Source: an uncultured Tenacibaculum sp.
Lineage (GTDB): Bacteria; Bacteroidota; Bacteroidia; Flavobacteriales; Flavobacteriaceae
Reading direction: 5' to 3'
Length of the DNA: 64,000 nucleotides
NCBI RefSeq assembly: GCF_947498805.1
Contig: NZ_CANMLT010000007.1
Coordinates: forward strand, 62,001 to 126,000
A program made the translations under genes and the position numbers. This document shows, piece after piece, positions 16,371 through 24,553 of the stretch (position 1 is the first letter of the stretch; every line of letters starts with the position of its first letter). The notes beneath the pieces are model-generated. The model was not told the DNA's origin, searched no databases, and saw only the letters and a program-made list of their open reading frames with translations.

Positions 16371-19233
16371 CTTTAGAGCGAAAGCCAGAGCTGTAGAATT
16401 ATTAGGAAAAGGACAAATTGCAGATTTACCAACGGCCATTACCGAACTATGGAAAAATGGGTATGATGCCTATGCTAAAAATTTAGAATGTAAATTATTC
16501 TTAGATACTTATAAAGATAATATTTCCCCAATCTTTTTACTTTCGGATGACGGTTTTGGGATGTCTGAAGAGGACATATTAAACAAGTGGTTTGTATTAG
16601 GTACAGATTCCAAAGCAAGAAATGAAAAAATTACTCCTGAATTTGGATTACAGAGGCGTATACCAATGGGAGAGAAGGGGATAGGAAGACTATCCGTTTC
16701 ATATTTAGGTAGTCAAATGCTAATGATTACTAAGAAAAAAAATAAAAAAGCTAGTGCTTTTTTTATTGATTGGAGGGTACTTGATAATTATGATTTCTTT
16801 TTAGAAGATTTAAATATCCCTTTATTTTCTTTTGGTAAAGTAGAAGATTTTGAAAAAAGTATCGATGATGCTAGAAATATGTTTAAGGAAAACTTAAATA
16901 AAGACAAATGGAAAGAGCAATTAGAACTGAGAGATGCTATTTTAAAGAATCTTGAAGAAATACACTTACCTAAGTTTATATACAATGATGTTATTGATGA
17001 TTTTTGTAAAAAAGATTATCATGGTACGTGCTTTATAGTATTTACTCCTCATGATCAACTTCTAGAATTATCAGATAAGGACCGCGTTAATCTGCTAAAT
17101 GATAGTTCTCTTAAATATTTAAGAGCTTCTTTAAGTGGACTCCATAATGATTTGAAAACTCCAAATAAAGATTTTAACACAAAGTTTTTAATCTATGATG
17201 CTGCGGGGAAATATGATTTAATTGATGATTTCTTTACTAAAGATGAAATGTTAGGTGCTGATCACTGGTTAAAAGGAGAGTTTGATGAACATGGACTTTT
17301 CTCTGGAGAAATTAAAATATTTGATCGTAGAGAAAAATACACTTTTAAACCTAATCGACCTCCTGGGTTAACGCCTTATGGGCCTTTTAGCATAGAATGG
17401 GGTGCAGTTGAAGGAGAATTAAAAAGTTCTACTTTAACTAAAGAAGAATATGCGAACTTAAACTCAAAACTAGAAACGTTTGGAGGTTTATATATTTACC
17501 GAGATGATTTTAGAGTGTTACCTTACGGTAGAACGGAATCAGATTTTTTGGAGTTTGAAAAGAGAAGATCTATGAGAGCAGGTGAATATTTCTTCAGTCA
17601 TAGACGTTTTATAGGGTATATAGATTTATCAAGAGAGTATAATAAAAGTTTAAAAGACAAAGCTGGTAGAGAAGGATTTATTCAAAACAAAGCTTATCGA
17701 GAATTTAGACAGGATCTTATTGATTTTTTTATAGATATAGCTAAACGTTATTTACGTTCTTCAAATAATGAAGACGAAAGAACATTAAGAGATCTACAAA
17801 TTGATGAAATTAGAAGTAAGTTTGAAAAGCAGTTAGCAGCAGCAAAAAGGAAAAATGCCAAAACGAAGAAAGCCTTTGTAGAAAACTTAAAAGAGTTTCA
17901 AAATTTAATAGATGGGTTAACTAAAGAAATTTTTGAAATAGAAAAGGAAATTCAATCAGAAGTAGATGAAATTGAAATAAATTATAACAATTATAACAAA
18001 CTATTGGAACGTTTTGATTCCAAGAAAAGTGATTTAAGAGCTTTAAAAATTCAAAAACCAAAGGGTGTTAAAATAACAAAAAGACAAGAACAACAATATA
18101 CTGATTATCAAAAAAAATATTACTCTATTAATGATAAAGTAAATGATATTATTCTTTTAGTTGATAAAACTAGAGAAAGGATCAATCTAGAAAATTTAAA
18201 ATTAGAGTTTAATGAAAAGTTTAGAGGTCATATAAGGTATATAGATAGACAGTTTAAAAGTTTTCAGGAAATATCTAAAGATTCATTTAAAAGAATTTAT
18301 GACTTACTAGGTCAAGAAAGGGAAGTTCAAAAAGATTCTTTTATTACCCAATCAGAGCCTTATAAAATATCTGAAGATGATACTAAAGAAAATATTTCTA
18401 TCAAGATAAATGGCTTAATTAATTTAATTGAAGAGCAAAAGAAAGTCATTGAAAATTCTTTTGAAGGCTTTATTACACATATTAAGAATGTACAGATAGA
18501 TGTAGATGATGATTTTTTAAGAGGTTGGTATCAAGAACAAAATGAAAATTTAGAAAAGAGACTTAGTGATTATGAGGAGCTAGCACAATTAGGTATGGCT
18601 ATAGAAATAATAGACCACCAATTTAACGTAATGTATTCTCAAATGAATGATGCGGTTCATGAAATAGATATGTTTGCTAGAAAGAATAAAGAAATAGAAT
18701 ATAGCTTTAAGCAACTTAAAAATGCGTTTCAACACTTAGAAGGAAATTACAAATTACTGAAGCCATTATACAGGACTAGTAGAAGGACAAGGGAAGTAAT
18801 AACTGGTCACGAATTAGAAAAGTATATAAAGAAGTTTTTTGAAAATGAATTTTCAAGATATAGAATCGAATTTACAGTAAACGATGCTTTTAGAGAATAC
18901 GAGTTTTTCTCTTATGATTCTATAGTTAAACCTGTATTTTTAAATATTATTAATAATGCAAATTATTGGTTAATACCTTCTGCTGAAAGAAAAATAAGAA
19001 TTGAATTAATAAATGATGAAATAAGAATCATGAATTCAGGTGAAAGAATTGATGATACTCAGTTAGAAGACATATTTACATTATTTTATACTAGAAAAAG
19101 AGATGGAAGAGGTATTGGCTTATATCTGGCTAAAAATAACTTAAACGCTATAGGCTATGAAATATATGCAACCAATGATTCGAATTATAACCTGCTTCAA
19201 GGAGCGTGTTTTGTCATTACCAAGAAAAAATAA
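16363..19233 (+). CDS. Dual GHKL ATPase: Hsp90/MORC-like N-terminus and histidine-kinase-like C-terminus
   Basis: The 956-residue protein has two separate ATP sites. The N-terminal one (about 1-200) has E28/N32/D35 in ITELWKNGYDAYA, G1 DDGFGM (62-67) and lid loop GEKGIGRLS (103-111), the Hsp90/MutL/MORC type. A long charged coiled coil follows (about 470-710). The C-terminal part resembles a kinase core: a dimerisation-type helix with D751-H752-Q753, N box around N861-N865, a weakened G1 (N891-S892-G893) and G2 GRGIGL (915-920). No membrane or sensor segment is seen. GHKL ATPases of MORC type are known in bacterial restriction-modification loci. Here it probably senses or gates restriction and may signal to the next gene's receiver-like domain. 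Confidence 0.85.
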   Translation: MANFRAKARAVELLGKGQIADLPTAITELWKNGYDAYAKNLECKLFLDTYKDNISPIFLLSDDGFGMSEEDILNKWFVLGTDSKARNEKITPEFGLQRRIPMGEKGIGRLSVSYLGSQMLMITKKKNKKASAFFIDWRVLDNYDFFLEDLNIPLFSFGKVEDFEKSIDDARNMFKENLNKDKWKEQLELRDAILKNLEEIHLPKFIYNDVIDDFCKKDYHGTCFIVFTPHDQLLELSDKDRVNLLNDSSLKYLRASLSGLHNDLKTPNKDFNTKFLIYDAAGKYDLIDDFFTKDEMLGADHWLKGEFDEHGLFSGEIKIFDRREKYTFKPNRPPGLTPYGPFSIEWGAVEGELKSSTLTKEEYANLNSKLETFGGLYIYRDDFRVLPYGRTESDFLEFEKRRSMRAGEYFFSHRRFIGYIDLSREYNKSLKDKAGREGFIQNKAYREFRQDLIDFFIDIAKRYLRSSNNEDERTLRDLQIDEIRSKFEKQLAAAKRKNAKTKKAFVENLKEFQNLIDGLTKEIFEIEKEIQSEVDEIEINYNNYNKLLERFDSKKSDLRALKIQKPKGVKITKRQEQQYTDYQKKYYSINDKVNDIILLVDKTRERINLENLKLEFNEKFRGHIRYIDRQFKSFQEISKDSFKRIYDLLGQEREVQKDSFITQSEPYKISEDDTKENISIKINGLINLIEEQKKVIENSFEGFITHIKNVQIDVDDDFLRGWYQEQNENLEKRLSDYEELAQLGMAIEIIDHQFNVMYSQMNDAVHEIDMFARKNKEIEYSFKQLKNAFQHLEGNYKLLKPLYRTSRRTREVITGHELEKYIKKFFENEFSRYRIEFTVNDAFREYEFFSYDSIVKPVFLNIINNANYWLIPSAERKIRIELINDEIRIMNSGERIDDTQLEDIFTLFYTRKRDGRGIGLYLAKNNLNAIGYEIYATNDSNYNLLQGACFVITKKK

Positions 19234-19243
19234 AAGAAAAAAT

Positions 19244-21073
19244 ATGAGTACAACAAAAGTCCCTCAGAATCATGAAATAAAAAACATAGAGTCACAAGTC
19301 AATGAAAATATTAATAAAAAAGAGTTTGATGAAATAGCAAAAGAAATAATAAAAACATCAATAAGATCAGCTATATGTATCGATGATAGATTTATTGAAC
19401 CCTACATGTTACAAGAAGAGATTGAGTCATTTAATAAGTCTATTGAACATAAAGGAGAGACATTATCTAACGAAATACCAAGAAGTTTATATAAGTCTTT
19501 TAGGGAAGAAGGTGATTGTGACTTAGATATTTATCACTTTAAAAGTATTGAGGAGAGTTGGAATTCTAGCTATATGTTAAACAATAAGGATCTTGTAATT
19601 TTGGATTGGGAATTAGAAGGAAAGGGGAATTATGGGAGTACCTTATTAATTTTAAAAGAAATAATAGATATTGGGAAAATCCCATTTGTAATAATATATA
19701 CCCAAAAGCCCGAAGAAGAATTTTATGAAATATCTGAAGAGCTCATATCTAATTTCAATAACTGGGATATAGATGAACAGGATCTTAAAAGAAAAGAGTT
19801 TTTTAAGACTTTCTCAGAAAAAATAAACTCTCTAACTGATCATGGTATAGATGAAGATCAAATAGAATTATTTTGGGAACATGAAAGAGTTTTGAAAATA
19901 TTATCTGACCTAATAAATAATCCAGCTAGATTTGATACCATAAAACAAGACTTATTAAAAGCTATTGAAGAGGAATTAAGTATAACAGATTCAAACAAGA
20001 AAAAGAGTACTGAAAAAAAGTTGAATACAGTACTTAACTCCAGTTTTGGAATAAAAGGGAAAGAAGCACTATTATTATTAACTTATTTACTATTAGATTC
20101 CAAGAATACAACCCCATATAAATTGCAGCGAATTGATGTTGATGATATAGGTTTTAAGATAAACAACTGTATTGTAACAATATTTTCAAAACCAGACCAA
20201 ACCGGAATGAGAGGAGTTAGCCCAGAAAATGTTTTTGAAAGTTTTAGCAAAATGATTTCAAGTTCACCTCATAATTTTATTACTCTGTTAAGTTTAGAAA
20301 TGAGAGATAGACTTAGAGAAGATTTTTCTAAAATAGGTAATGGTATTAGTCAAATTGATGAAAGGGCTTTCTTTTATCATATGGACTGGTATAAATCGAG
20401 ATCAGCGAATTATTTAAATCAATTTTATGATTTCCTATTAAAATCTTGGTTAAATGAATTGAACGAATATAATATTAACTTAAAGCCTAAGATTTTTGAT
20501 GTAATTGGGAATTATAGAGATGAAAACGAATTAAATGAAATAGATGGATATCAAATTATTAATCCTTTAGTTAATTTAGCCGTAAAACTTTCAACTGTTG
20601 ATGTTCTTGATAGGGAGATAAAAGACGAAAATATTCGGTTTGGAGATGTTTTTGAATTTAAATTATATAGTAGTTCTATTCCTAATGAAGTAATAGAAGA
20701 GGGTTATTTTCTTTCACTTACTCCTCATTGTGTATGTGTAGATTCTAGTAAAATTGATAATAATTTTTATTTTATTAAGAGTGAAAATGTTTCAGAGAAT
20801 CTAACTTCAGCATTAAAAAAAATTGAAACAGACTATTATTCTTTTATAAAAAATGAGTCTATAATACATTCTGTTTATTGGGGAGCATGTAAACCTTTTA
20901 CTATGTATATAGAGATAAACAATATAAAAAGTATTGAGGCTTCTTATACTAATAAAAAAATAGAATTAAAATATATTACAACTCTACAAGAGAATTTTGC
21001 ACAAAGAATCTCTAATAAAGCTTTTAGTTATGGAACATCTATAGGGATAGATTTACCTCATTTAATTTCCTAA
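19244..21073 (+). CDS. Receiver-like protein with large uncharacterised C-terminus
   Basis: The product is 609 residues from ATG 19244, 10 bp after the ATPase gene. A longer frame from 19157 would lie within that gene and is unlikely. The N-terminal 45-160 region looks like a divergent response receiver: acid pair D47-D48 (AICIDDRF), a long insert, then D121 in VILDWELEG as candidate phospho-acceptor and FVIIYTQKP with T153. The remaining roughly 450 residues are mainly helical and not recognised; near the end LSLTPHC and ENFAQRIS stand out. Beside a protein with a kinase-like core it is a natural partner, possibly the effector or adaptor of the system. Function is inferred from context. Confidence 0.7.
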   Translation: MSTTKVPQNHEIKNIESQVNENINKKEFDEIAKEIIKTSIRSAICIDDRFIEPYMLQEEIESFNKSIEHKGETLSNEIPRSLYKSFREEGDCDLDIYHFKSIEESWNSSYMLNNKDLVILDWELEGKGNYGSTLLILKEIIDIGKIPFVIIYTQKPEEEFYEISEELISNFNNWDIDEQDLKRKEFFKTFSEKINSLTDHGIDEDQIELFWEHERVLKILSDLINNPARFDTIKQDLLKAIEEELSITDSNKKKSTEKKLNTVLNSSFGIKGKEALLLLTYLLLDSKNTTPYKLQRIDVDDIGFKINNCIVTIFSKPDQTGMRGVSPENVFESFSKMISSSPHNFITLLSLEMRDRLREDFSKIGNGISQIDERAFFYHMDWYKSRSANYLNQFYDFLLKSWLNELNEYNINLKPKIFDVIGNYRDENELNEIDGYQIINPLVNLAVKLSTVDVLDREIKDENIRFGDVFEFKLYSSSIPNEVIEEGYFLSLTPHCVCVDSSKIDNNFYFIKSENVSENLTSALKKIETDYYSFIKNESIIHSVYWGACKPFTMYIEINNIKSIEASYTNKKIELKYITTLQENFAQRISNKAFSYGTSIGIDLPHLIS

Positions 21074-22010
21074 CAAATAAAATCCAATTATATTCAAGAG
21101 CCTCTAAACTAGTATTACTAGCATTTCTAAAACTCACTTTTTTATCGTTTAAAACTTCATAACCGTCCCTCATTATTGAGGGATGTAATTTAATTTTGAG
21201 GTCATCAGGGTTAATGCCGATAAGATTTAAATCAAATAAAGTATGTATATCTGTTCGTAATAACAAACCATTATCGGAGTGGTTATCTTTTTCACCTCTG
21301 TAGGGTTTTATATGGGCGGCTTCTAAAATGTCAATAATGGTACAACCTGTAATACAGCAGGTATTTTGAAATTTTCTAAGCATTTTTTTTCTAAATTCTG
21401 ATTGCCCTTTTCTGGCTTTTATATCTCTATTTACCAGTTCTCGATGATCTTCATGATCTAAAAGATATTTTTTTGGTTCTTCATCTACAATTGTTGTTTC
21501 AAGTTTGTGTAATATGTTTGCATCAAATTTATAAAAGAAATTATAATCGATACGTTGTATGGACATATTTCGATTATAGTTGTTAAGATAATAGTTTTTT
21601 AGAATGGAAATAGGAGTTTCTTTTTCGTTAGCTATAAAAGAGCCATCATAACTTGCTTCAAACTTTGTAATATCAACTTCATTAGAAATAGGTGTTTCAA
21701 ACTCATGTCCTTTATTACATCGATATTTAGGAAATTTAGTTTTTCGAGCCTCATAGTTTGTAGTTTCACATTCTGGACATCTTGATATTTTTTTCTTTCC
21801 AGGAGTTCGGATAATAGTAGAAATTTTAGCAAAACCTAGTATGTGTTTTTTATTCACTAAAATAACATAGTCTCCTTTCGCTACCTGCTTAGAGTTGGCG
21901 ACATTACTATCGTAAACATATTTAGAGGTTAAAATATTATTATATCCGTCATGACTTTTATAAGTTCGTTCACTATCAGAGATAGTCTTAAAGGTCCAGC
22001 AGTTTTTCAT
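21039..22010 (-). CDS. HNH endonuclease with possible PUA/EVE-like reader and zinc ribbon
   Basis: The 323-residue protein begins with a region like PUA/EVE-fold readers (about 1-70, with KGDYVILVNKKHILGFAKI). A zinc ribbon follows (C78, C81, C98, H102), then a linker and a C-terminal HNH nuclease (about 200-275). The nuclease has paired cysteines (C218, C219, C223), H233 in LEAAHIKPY, N247 and H256 in NGLLLRTDIHTLFD. It converges on the receiver-like gene, overlapping it by 35 bp. It is the only recognisable nuclease in the island and so the likely restriction enzyme. The reader domain raises the option that it cuts according to cytosine modification. The nuclease call is strong; the reader fold is tentative. 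Confidence 0.85.
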   Translation of the reverse strand: MKNCWTFKTISDSERTYKSHDGYNNILTSKYVYDSNVANSKQVAKGDYVILVNKKHILGFAKISTIIRTPGKKKISRCPECETTNYEARKTKFPKYRCNKGHEFETPISNEVDITKFEASYDGSFIANEKETPISILKNYYLNNYNRNMSIQRIDYNFFYKFDANILHKLETTIVDEEPKKYLLDHEDHRELVNRDIKARKGQSEFRKKMLRKFQNTCCITGCTIIDILEAAHIKPYRGEKDNHSDNGLLLRTDIHTLFDLNLIGINPDDLKIKLHPSIMRDGYEVLNDKKVSFRNASNTSLEALEYNWILFVRKLNEVNLSL

Positions 22011-22033
22011 TTAATGGGTAGTAGTATATTAAA

Positions 22034-22063
22034 CAAATATATGTATCGACTTGGTCAATTCAA
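22034..22063 (-). promoter_or_regulatory. Promoter of the HNH endonuclease gene
   Basis: On the minus strand, TTG (22063-22061), exactly 19 bp, then TATATTTG (22041-22034) is a perfect match to the Bacteroidota promoter pattern. It lies 23 bp before the ATG at 22010, with the palindrome 22088-22105 just upstream. Confidence 0.7.
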
Positions 22064-22087
22064 AACTACATTTTTAACTATAAATAA

Positions 22088-22105
22088 ACTACGGTTTCCC
22101 GTAGT
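22088..22105. promoter_or_regulatory. Palindrome ACTACGG-N4-CCGTAGT upstream of the HNH gene
   Basis: This perfect 7-4-7 inverted repeat has a core, TACGG-N4-CCGTA (22090-22103), identical to that at 15143-15156. It sits 26 bp upstream of the -33 element of the HNH promoter. The shared palindrome at the outer edges of both units of the island suggests coordinated control. Confidence 0.55.
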
Positions 22106-22201
22106 ATTGCTAAATCAAAAACCATCACCAAAACTAAATTTAGAAAAATGTTCGTTTTTAGATTTTTGTTAGTTTGTAGCTATCGCTAGTTGTTAGAGGT
22201 T

Positions 22202-22293
22202 GAGTAGGAGAGCAAGGAGAATTTTACGGCTGTATTTTTATATAAAACGTATAAAATTGGTAGCTTGCTGGCAAAATAACCATATCAAAACCT
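22202..22293 (+). promoter_or_regulatory. Leader shared with the gene at 23808 (copy 1)
   Basis: The 90 bp before the SUKH gene align with those before the membrane-protein gene at 23808. Both have GTAGGAG, CAAGnAGAATTTTA, TGTATT, ATA and TAGCTTGC in the same order. TAGCTTGC (22261-22268) resembles a variant -7 box and lies 25 bp before ATG 22294. The two following proteins are unrelated, so this is a conserved upstream cassette end. Confidence 0.5.
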
Positions 22294-22974
22294 ATGAAAA
22301 ATAAAATAGACGAATTGCTAGCAACCATAGCCACCAAATTTCCAGAAATACGTGCAACCTTACCACCAGGAGCCAGTGAGGAACAAATAAAAGCCATAAC
22401 AGAAACAACCAAACTAGAAGTTCCAGAATCTTTAAAAGACTTGCTAAGACTTACCAATGGAGATGAGAAATGGGGAGAGAGTCCGCATGCGTTTTTTAGT
22501 TACTTCTTATATAGTTGTGATCGAATTATTGGAGAATATAAGTTTTTTAAAGAGCAAGAAAATAATGCTGTACCCGATAGTTTGTATCAAAAAGATTTGG
22601 TAAAAAATACTTTGTATAATGTCAAAAGACTTCCCTTTGCCACCGATGGATCTGGACAGTTTTTATGTATAGATTATGATCCAGCAGAAAAAGGTATCTA
22701 CGGACAAGTTATTTACTTACCCTGCGGAGAATCCGAACCCGTTTCGGTAATCGCCGATAGCTTTGACGATTTTGTCGATTTACTTATTGACGAATATAAA
22801 AACGATCAATTTTATATCGATGATGAAAGAACCGAATGGGACGAAGAAGAGTGGGAGGAATGGAGAACAAATGATCAAAGCGATTATAGCAAAGTAGAAA
22901 TCAATTTTGAACATCATCGAAGATGTGATTGGACAGATATTGCTGATAAATACAATGCCAAAAAGGGAATTTAA
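22294..22974 (+). CDS. SMI1/KNR4 (SUKH) family protein
   Basis: The 226-residue protein has SUKH-domain hallmarks: an N-terminal helix region with LPPGASEEQI, then VPESLKDLLRLTNGDEKWG, FLCIDYDPAEKG, GQVIYLPC and a final DSFDDFVDLLIDEY helix. An acidic tail follows (DDERTEWDEEEWEEW). SUKH proteins often serve as immunity proteins against nuclease toxins, though many are of unknown role and no toxin gene is visible here. It has the leader shared with the gene at 23808 and is followed directly by the repeat array. Confidence 0.85.
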   Translation: MKNKIDELLATIATKFPEIRATLPPGASEEQIKAITETTKLEVPESLKDLLRLTNGDEKWGESPHAFFSYFLYSCDRIIGEYKFFKEQENNAVPDSLYQKDLVKNTLYNVKRLPFATDGSGQFLCIDYDPAEKGIYGQVIYLPCGESEPVSVIADSFDDFVDLLIDEYKNDQFYIDDERTEWDEEEWEEWRTNDQSDYSKVEINFEHHRRCDWTDIADKYNAKKGI

Positions 22975-22992
22975 TTTTCGTCATTAATAACT

Positions 22993-23688
22993 GTCATTGC
23001 GAGGAGGTAGGACGAAGCAATCTGTTTAATATGTACGTTATAGTTTGACAGATTACTTCATTCCGCTACGCTTCTTTCGTAATGACGTTTTTTGAGCAAT
23101 AACCGACCTATTTTGCTTTTAGTAGAATTCAAGGTTATGAAATTTGAGAGAATCCAAAGAGTTTACGGTCTGGATTCGAATATGGAATAAAACGTAGAAT
23201 TCAAACAAAGAAAAATCAGTCTTGATTTTTTGTTTCGTTTTGTATCAAGACAAAATGAAATGGTAAGAAAGTTATTGAGTTTGTACGTTATGTTTTTGAC
23301 AGATTACTTCATTCCGCATACGCTTCATTCGTAATGACGGTTCTTATGTTCTCAAATGTCAGTTCGAGTGATTTTGAGTAGAGAATCGAATCAAAATAGT
23401 ATCGAGAACATTGGTTAGTAGTAAATCCTTCTCGATACAAAACTCTCTTCACTTTGTTTCGAGAATTCCACTCGAAGTGACAGTAGGTTATTTGCTTATG
23501 TCTTGTTCTTTTTCCATTGATGAAAAAGAACCAAAAAATCTAGTCTGTCGAAAGCTGCACTCGAAAATTATCATCCTCGAAACGAAATGAAAAAAACTCC
23601 TCCGATGCTATCGGAGTCAAACAGCTTTTCATTTGTACCGTTTCTTGCGGTGTAGTTTTCGGATTACTTTCTAAGGACGTTTCTTACC
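22993..23688. repeat. Composite repeat unit 1 (696 bp, with 183-bp insert)
   Basis: The unit has modules in fixed order. A (22993-23087) is an imperfect hairpin from GTCATTGCGAGGAGG to CGTAATGACG. An inserted module (23098-23281) is followed by a repeated right half of A (to about 23340). B (about 23358-23484) is a nested palindrome from GTCAGTTCGAGTG to CGAAGTGACAG. C (about 23505-23685) contains TTTTTCCATTGATGAAAAAG and CCTCCGATGCTATCGGAG. No coding frame of note is present. Confidence 0.85.
23098..23281. repeat. 183-bp insert module, copy 1
   Basis: This segment begins AATAACCGACCT and ends AAGAAAGTTATTGAG. It has a near-identical copy at 25491-25673, also inside module A of a composite unit, and is absent from the other units. 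It carries an internal inverted repeat GTCTTGAT...ATCAAGAC. It behaves like a small non-coding insertion nested in the A hairpin. Confidence 0.75.
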
Positions 23689-23718
23689 GTCATTGCGAGT
23701 GAAACGAAGCAATCTGTT
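23689..23718 (+). repeat. Truncated left half of repeat module A
   Basis: GTCATTGCGAGTGAAACGAA followed by GCAATCTGTTA matches the left arm of module A and then stops. From here the sequence continues into the shared leader of the gene at 23808. The junction suggests that a gene with its leader was inserted into, or recombined with, the repeat array. Confidence 0.65.
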
Positions 23719-23807
23719 AGCGTAGGAGCAAGAAGAATTTTATGATTGTATTATTAGATATAACTCATGGAAAATAGCTAGCTTGCAAAAGAAGAATGCT
23801 TATTGTT
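23719..23807 (+). promoter_or_regulatory. Leader shared with the SUKH gene (copy 2)
   Basis: This is homologous to 22202-22293: GTAGGAG, CAAGAAGAATTTTA, TGTATT and TAGCTTGC (23779-23786) are kept in order. Start context also matches (ATGGAAAATAAA here, ATGAAAAATAAA at the SUKH gene). This favours ATG 23808 over the in-frame ATG 23796. Confidence 0.5.
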
Positions 23808-24539
23808 ATGGAAAATAAAGAAAAGAAAAAAAACTATATAAAACCATTGTTTTGGGTAGCGGTAATAAGCTCATGGATATTTTTCGTATTTCCATTGATT
23901 TGGTTATTACCATTTGCGTTCTGGGTGCTTTTTTTGATAGTTTTACTTATTAGAAAATCAGACTTAACATGGAAATTATTGCTGTTTTCGTCTTGGTCAT
24001 TACTTCCGTTATTCAGTTTGGTGGGAGGAATTGGCAATTATCTGGATGGGAATGCTCGTTTAAAAGGTGTGGGATATCCAGGATTTGGTTTTTCTAATTT
24101 AGACAAAGAATATCGTGTCTATCGTTCCACATCTGGCTGTATTTTTATAGGAAATGAGTTTTTTACCCATGCACCAAACAATTTTATGGTTAAATTATGT
24201 ACAACTCTATTTGGGTATCAAAAAGGGGTGTACACAGGGTTTTATCCAACACCTAAAGAAGCCAATGAGATTGTTAAAACTTCTGGAAATGCTTTACAAT
24301 ACAAGTTAAAAGAAAAAGAGATTCTATTCGAAGTTGATAATAAGAAGTATCAGGTTTCCATAGATCGTTTTATGTTTCGGAAAAAAGAGCAGAAAGCGAG
24401 GCTTCCAGAGGTTCAAATAGCATTGTATAAAGAAGAATTGATCGTTCTTAAAATGATAGATGAAGAACAAAGCCAGTTTATTTACTTAGTTGATCGCCTA
24501 TCAGGAAAAAGATTTTGTGTTTACCTTTTAAGAAATTAA
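23808..24539 (+). CDS. Membrane protein of unknown function in the repeat array
   Basis: The product has 243 residues from ATG 23808, or 247 from ATG 23796. A basic N-terminus leads into three hydrophobic segments (about 13-35, 37-50 and 56-76), then a soluble domain of about 165 residues with basic and beta-rich character. I recognise no family. It shares a leader with the SUKH gene and lies between truncated and full repeat units. This suggests the two genes are cassettes of the same locus, possibly of immunity type, but no direct evidence of function exists. Confidence 0.6.
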   Translation: MENKEKKKNYIKPLFWVAVISSWIFFVFPLIWLLPFAFWVLFLIVLLIRKSDLTWKLLLFSSWSLLPLFSLVGGIGNYLDGNARLKGVGYPGFGFSNLDKEYRVYRSTSGCIFIGNEFFTHAPNNFMVKLCTTLFGYQKGVYTGFYPTPKEANEIVKTSGNALQYKLKEKEILFEVDNKKYQVSIDRFMFRKKEQKARLPEVQIALYKEELIVLKMIDEEQSQFIYLVDRLSGKRFCVYLLRN

Positions 24540-24553
24540 TGACATTCTCTAAC

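Noticed and set aside
19157..19243. Longer start of the receiver-like protein
   Set aside because: It would lie inside the ATPase gene. ATG 19244 is 10 bp after that gene and gives a usual hydrophilic N-terminus.
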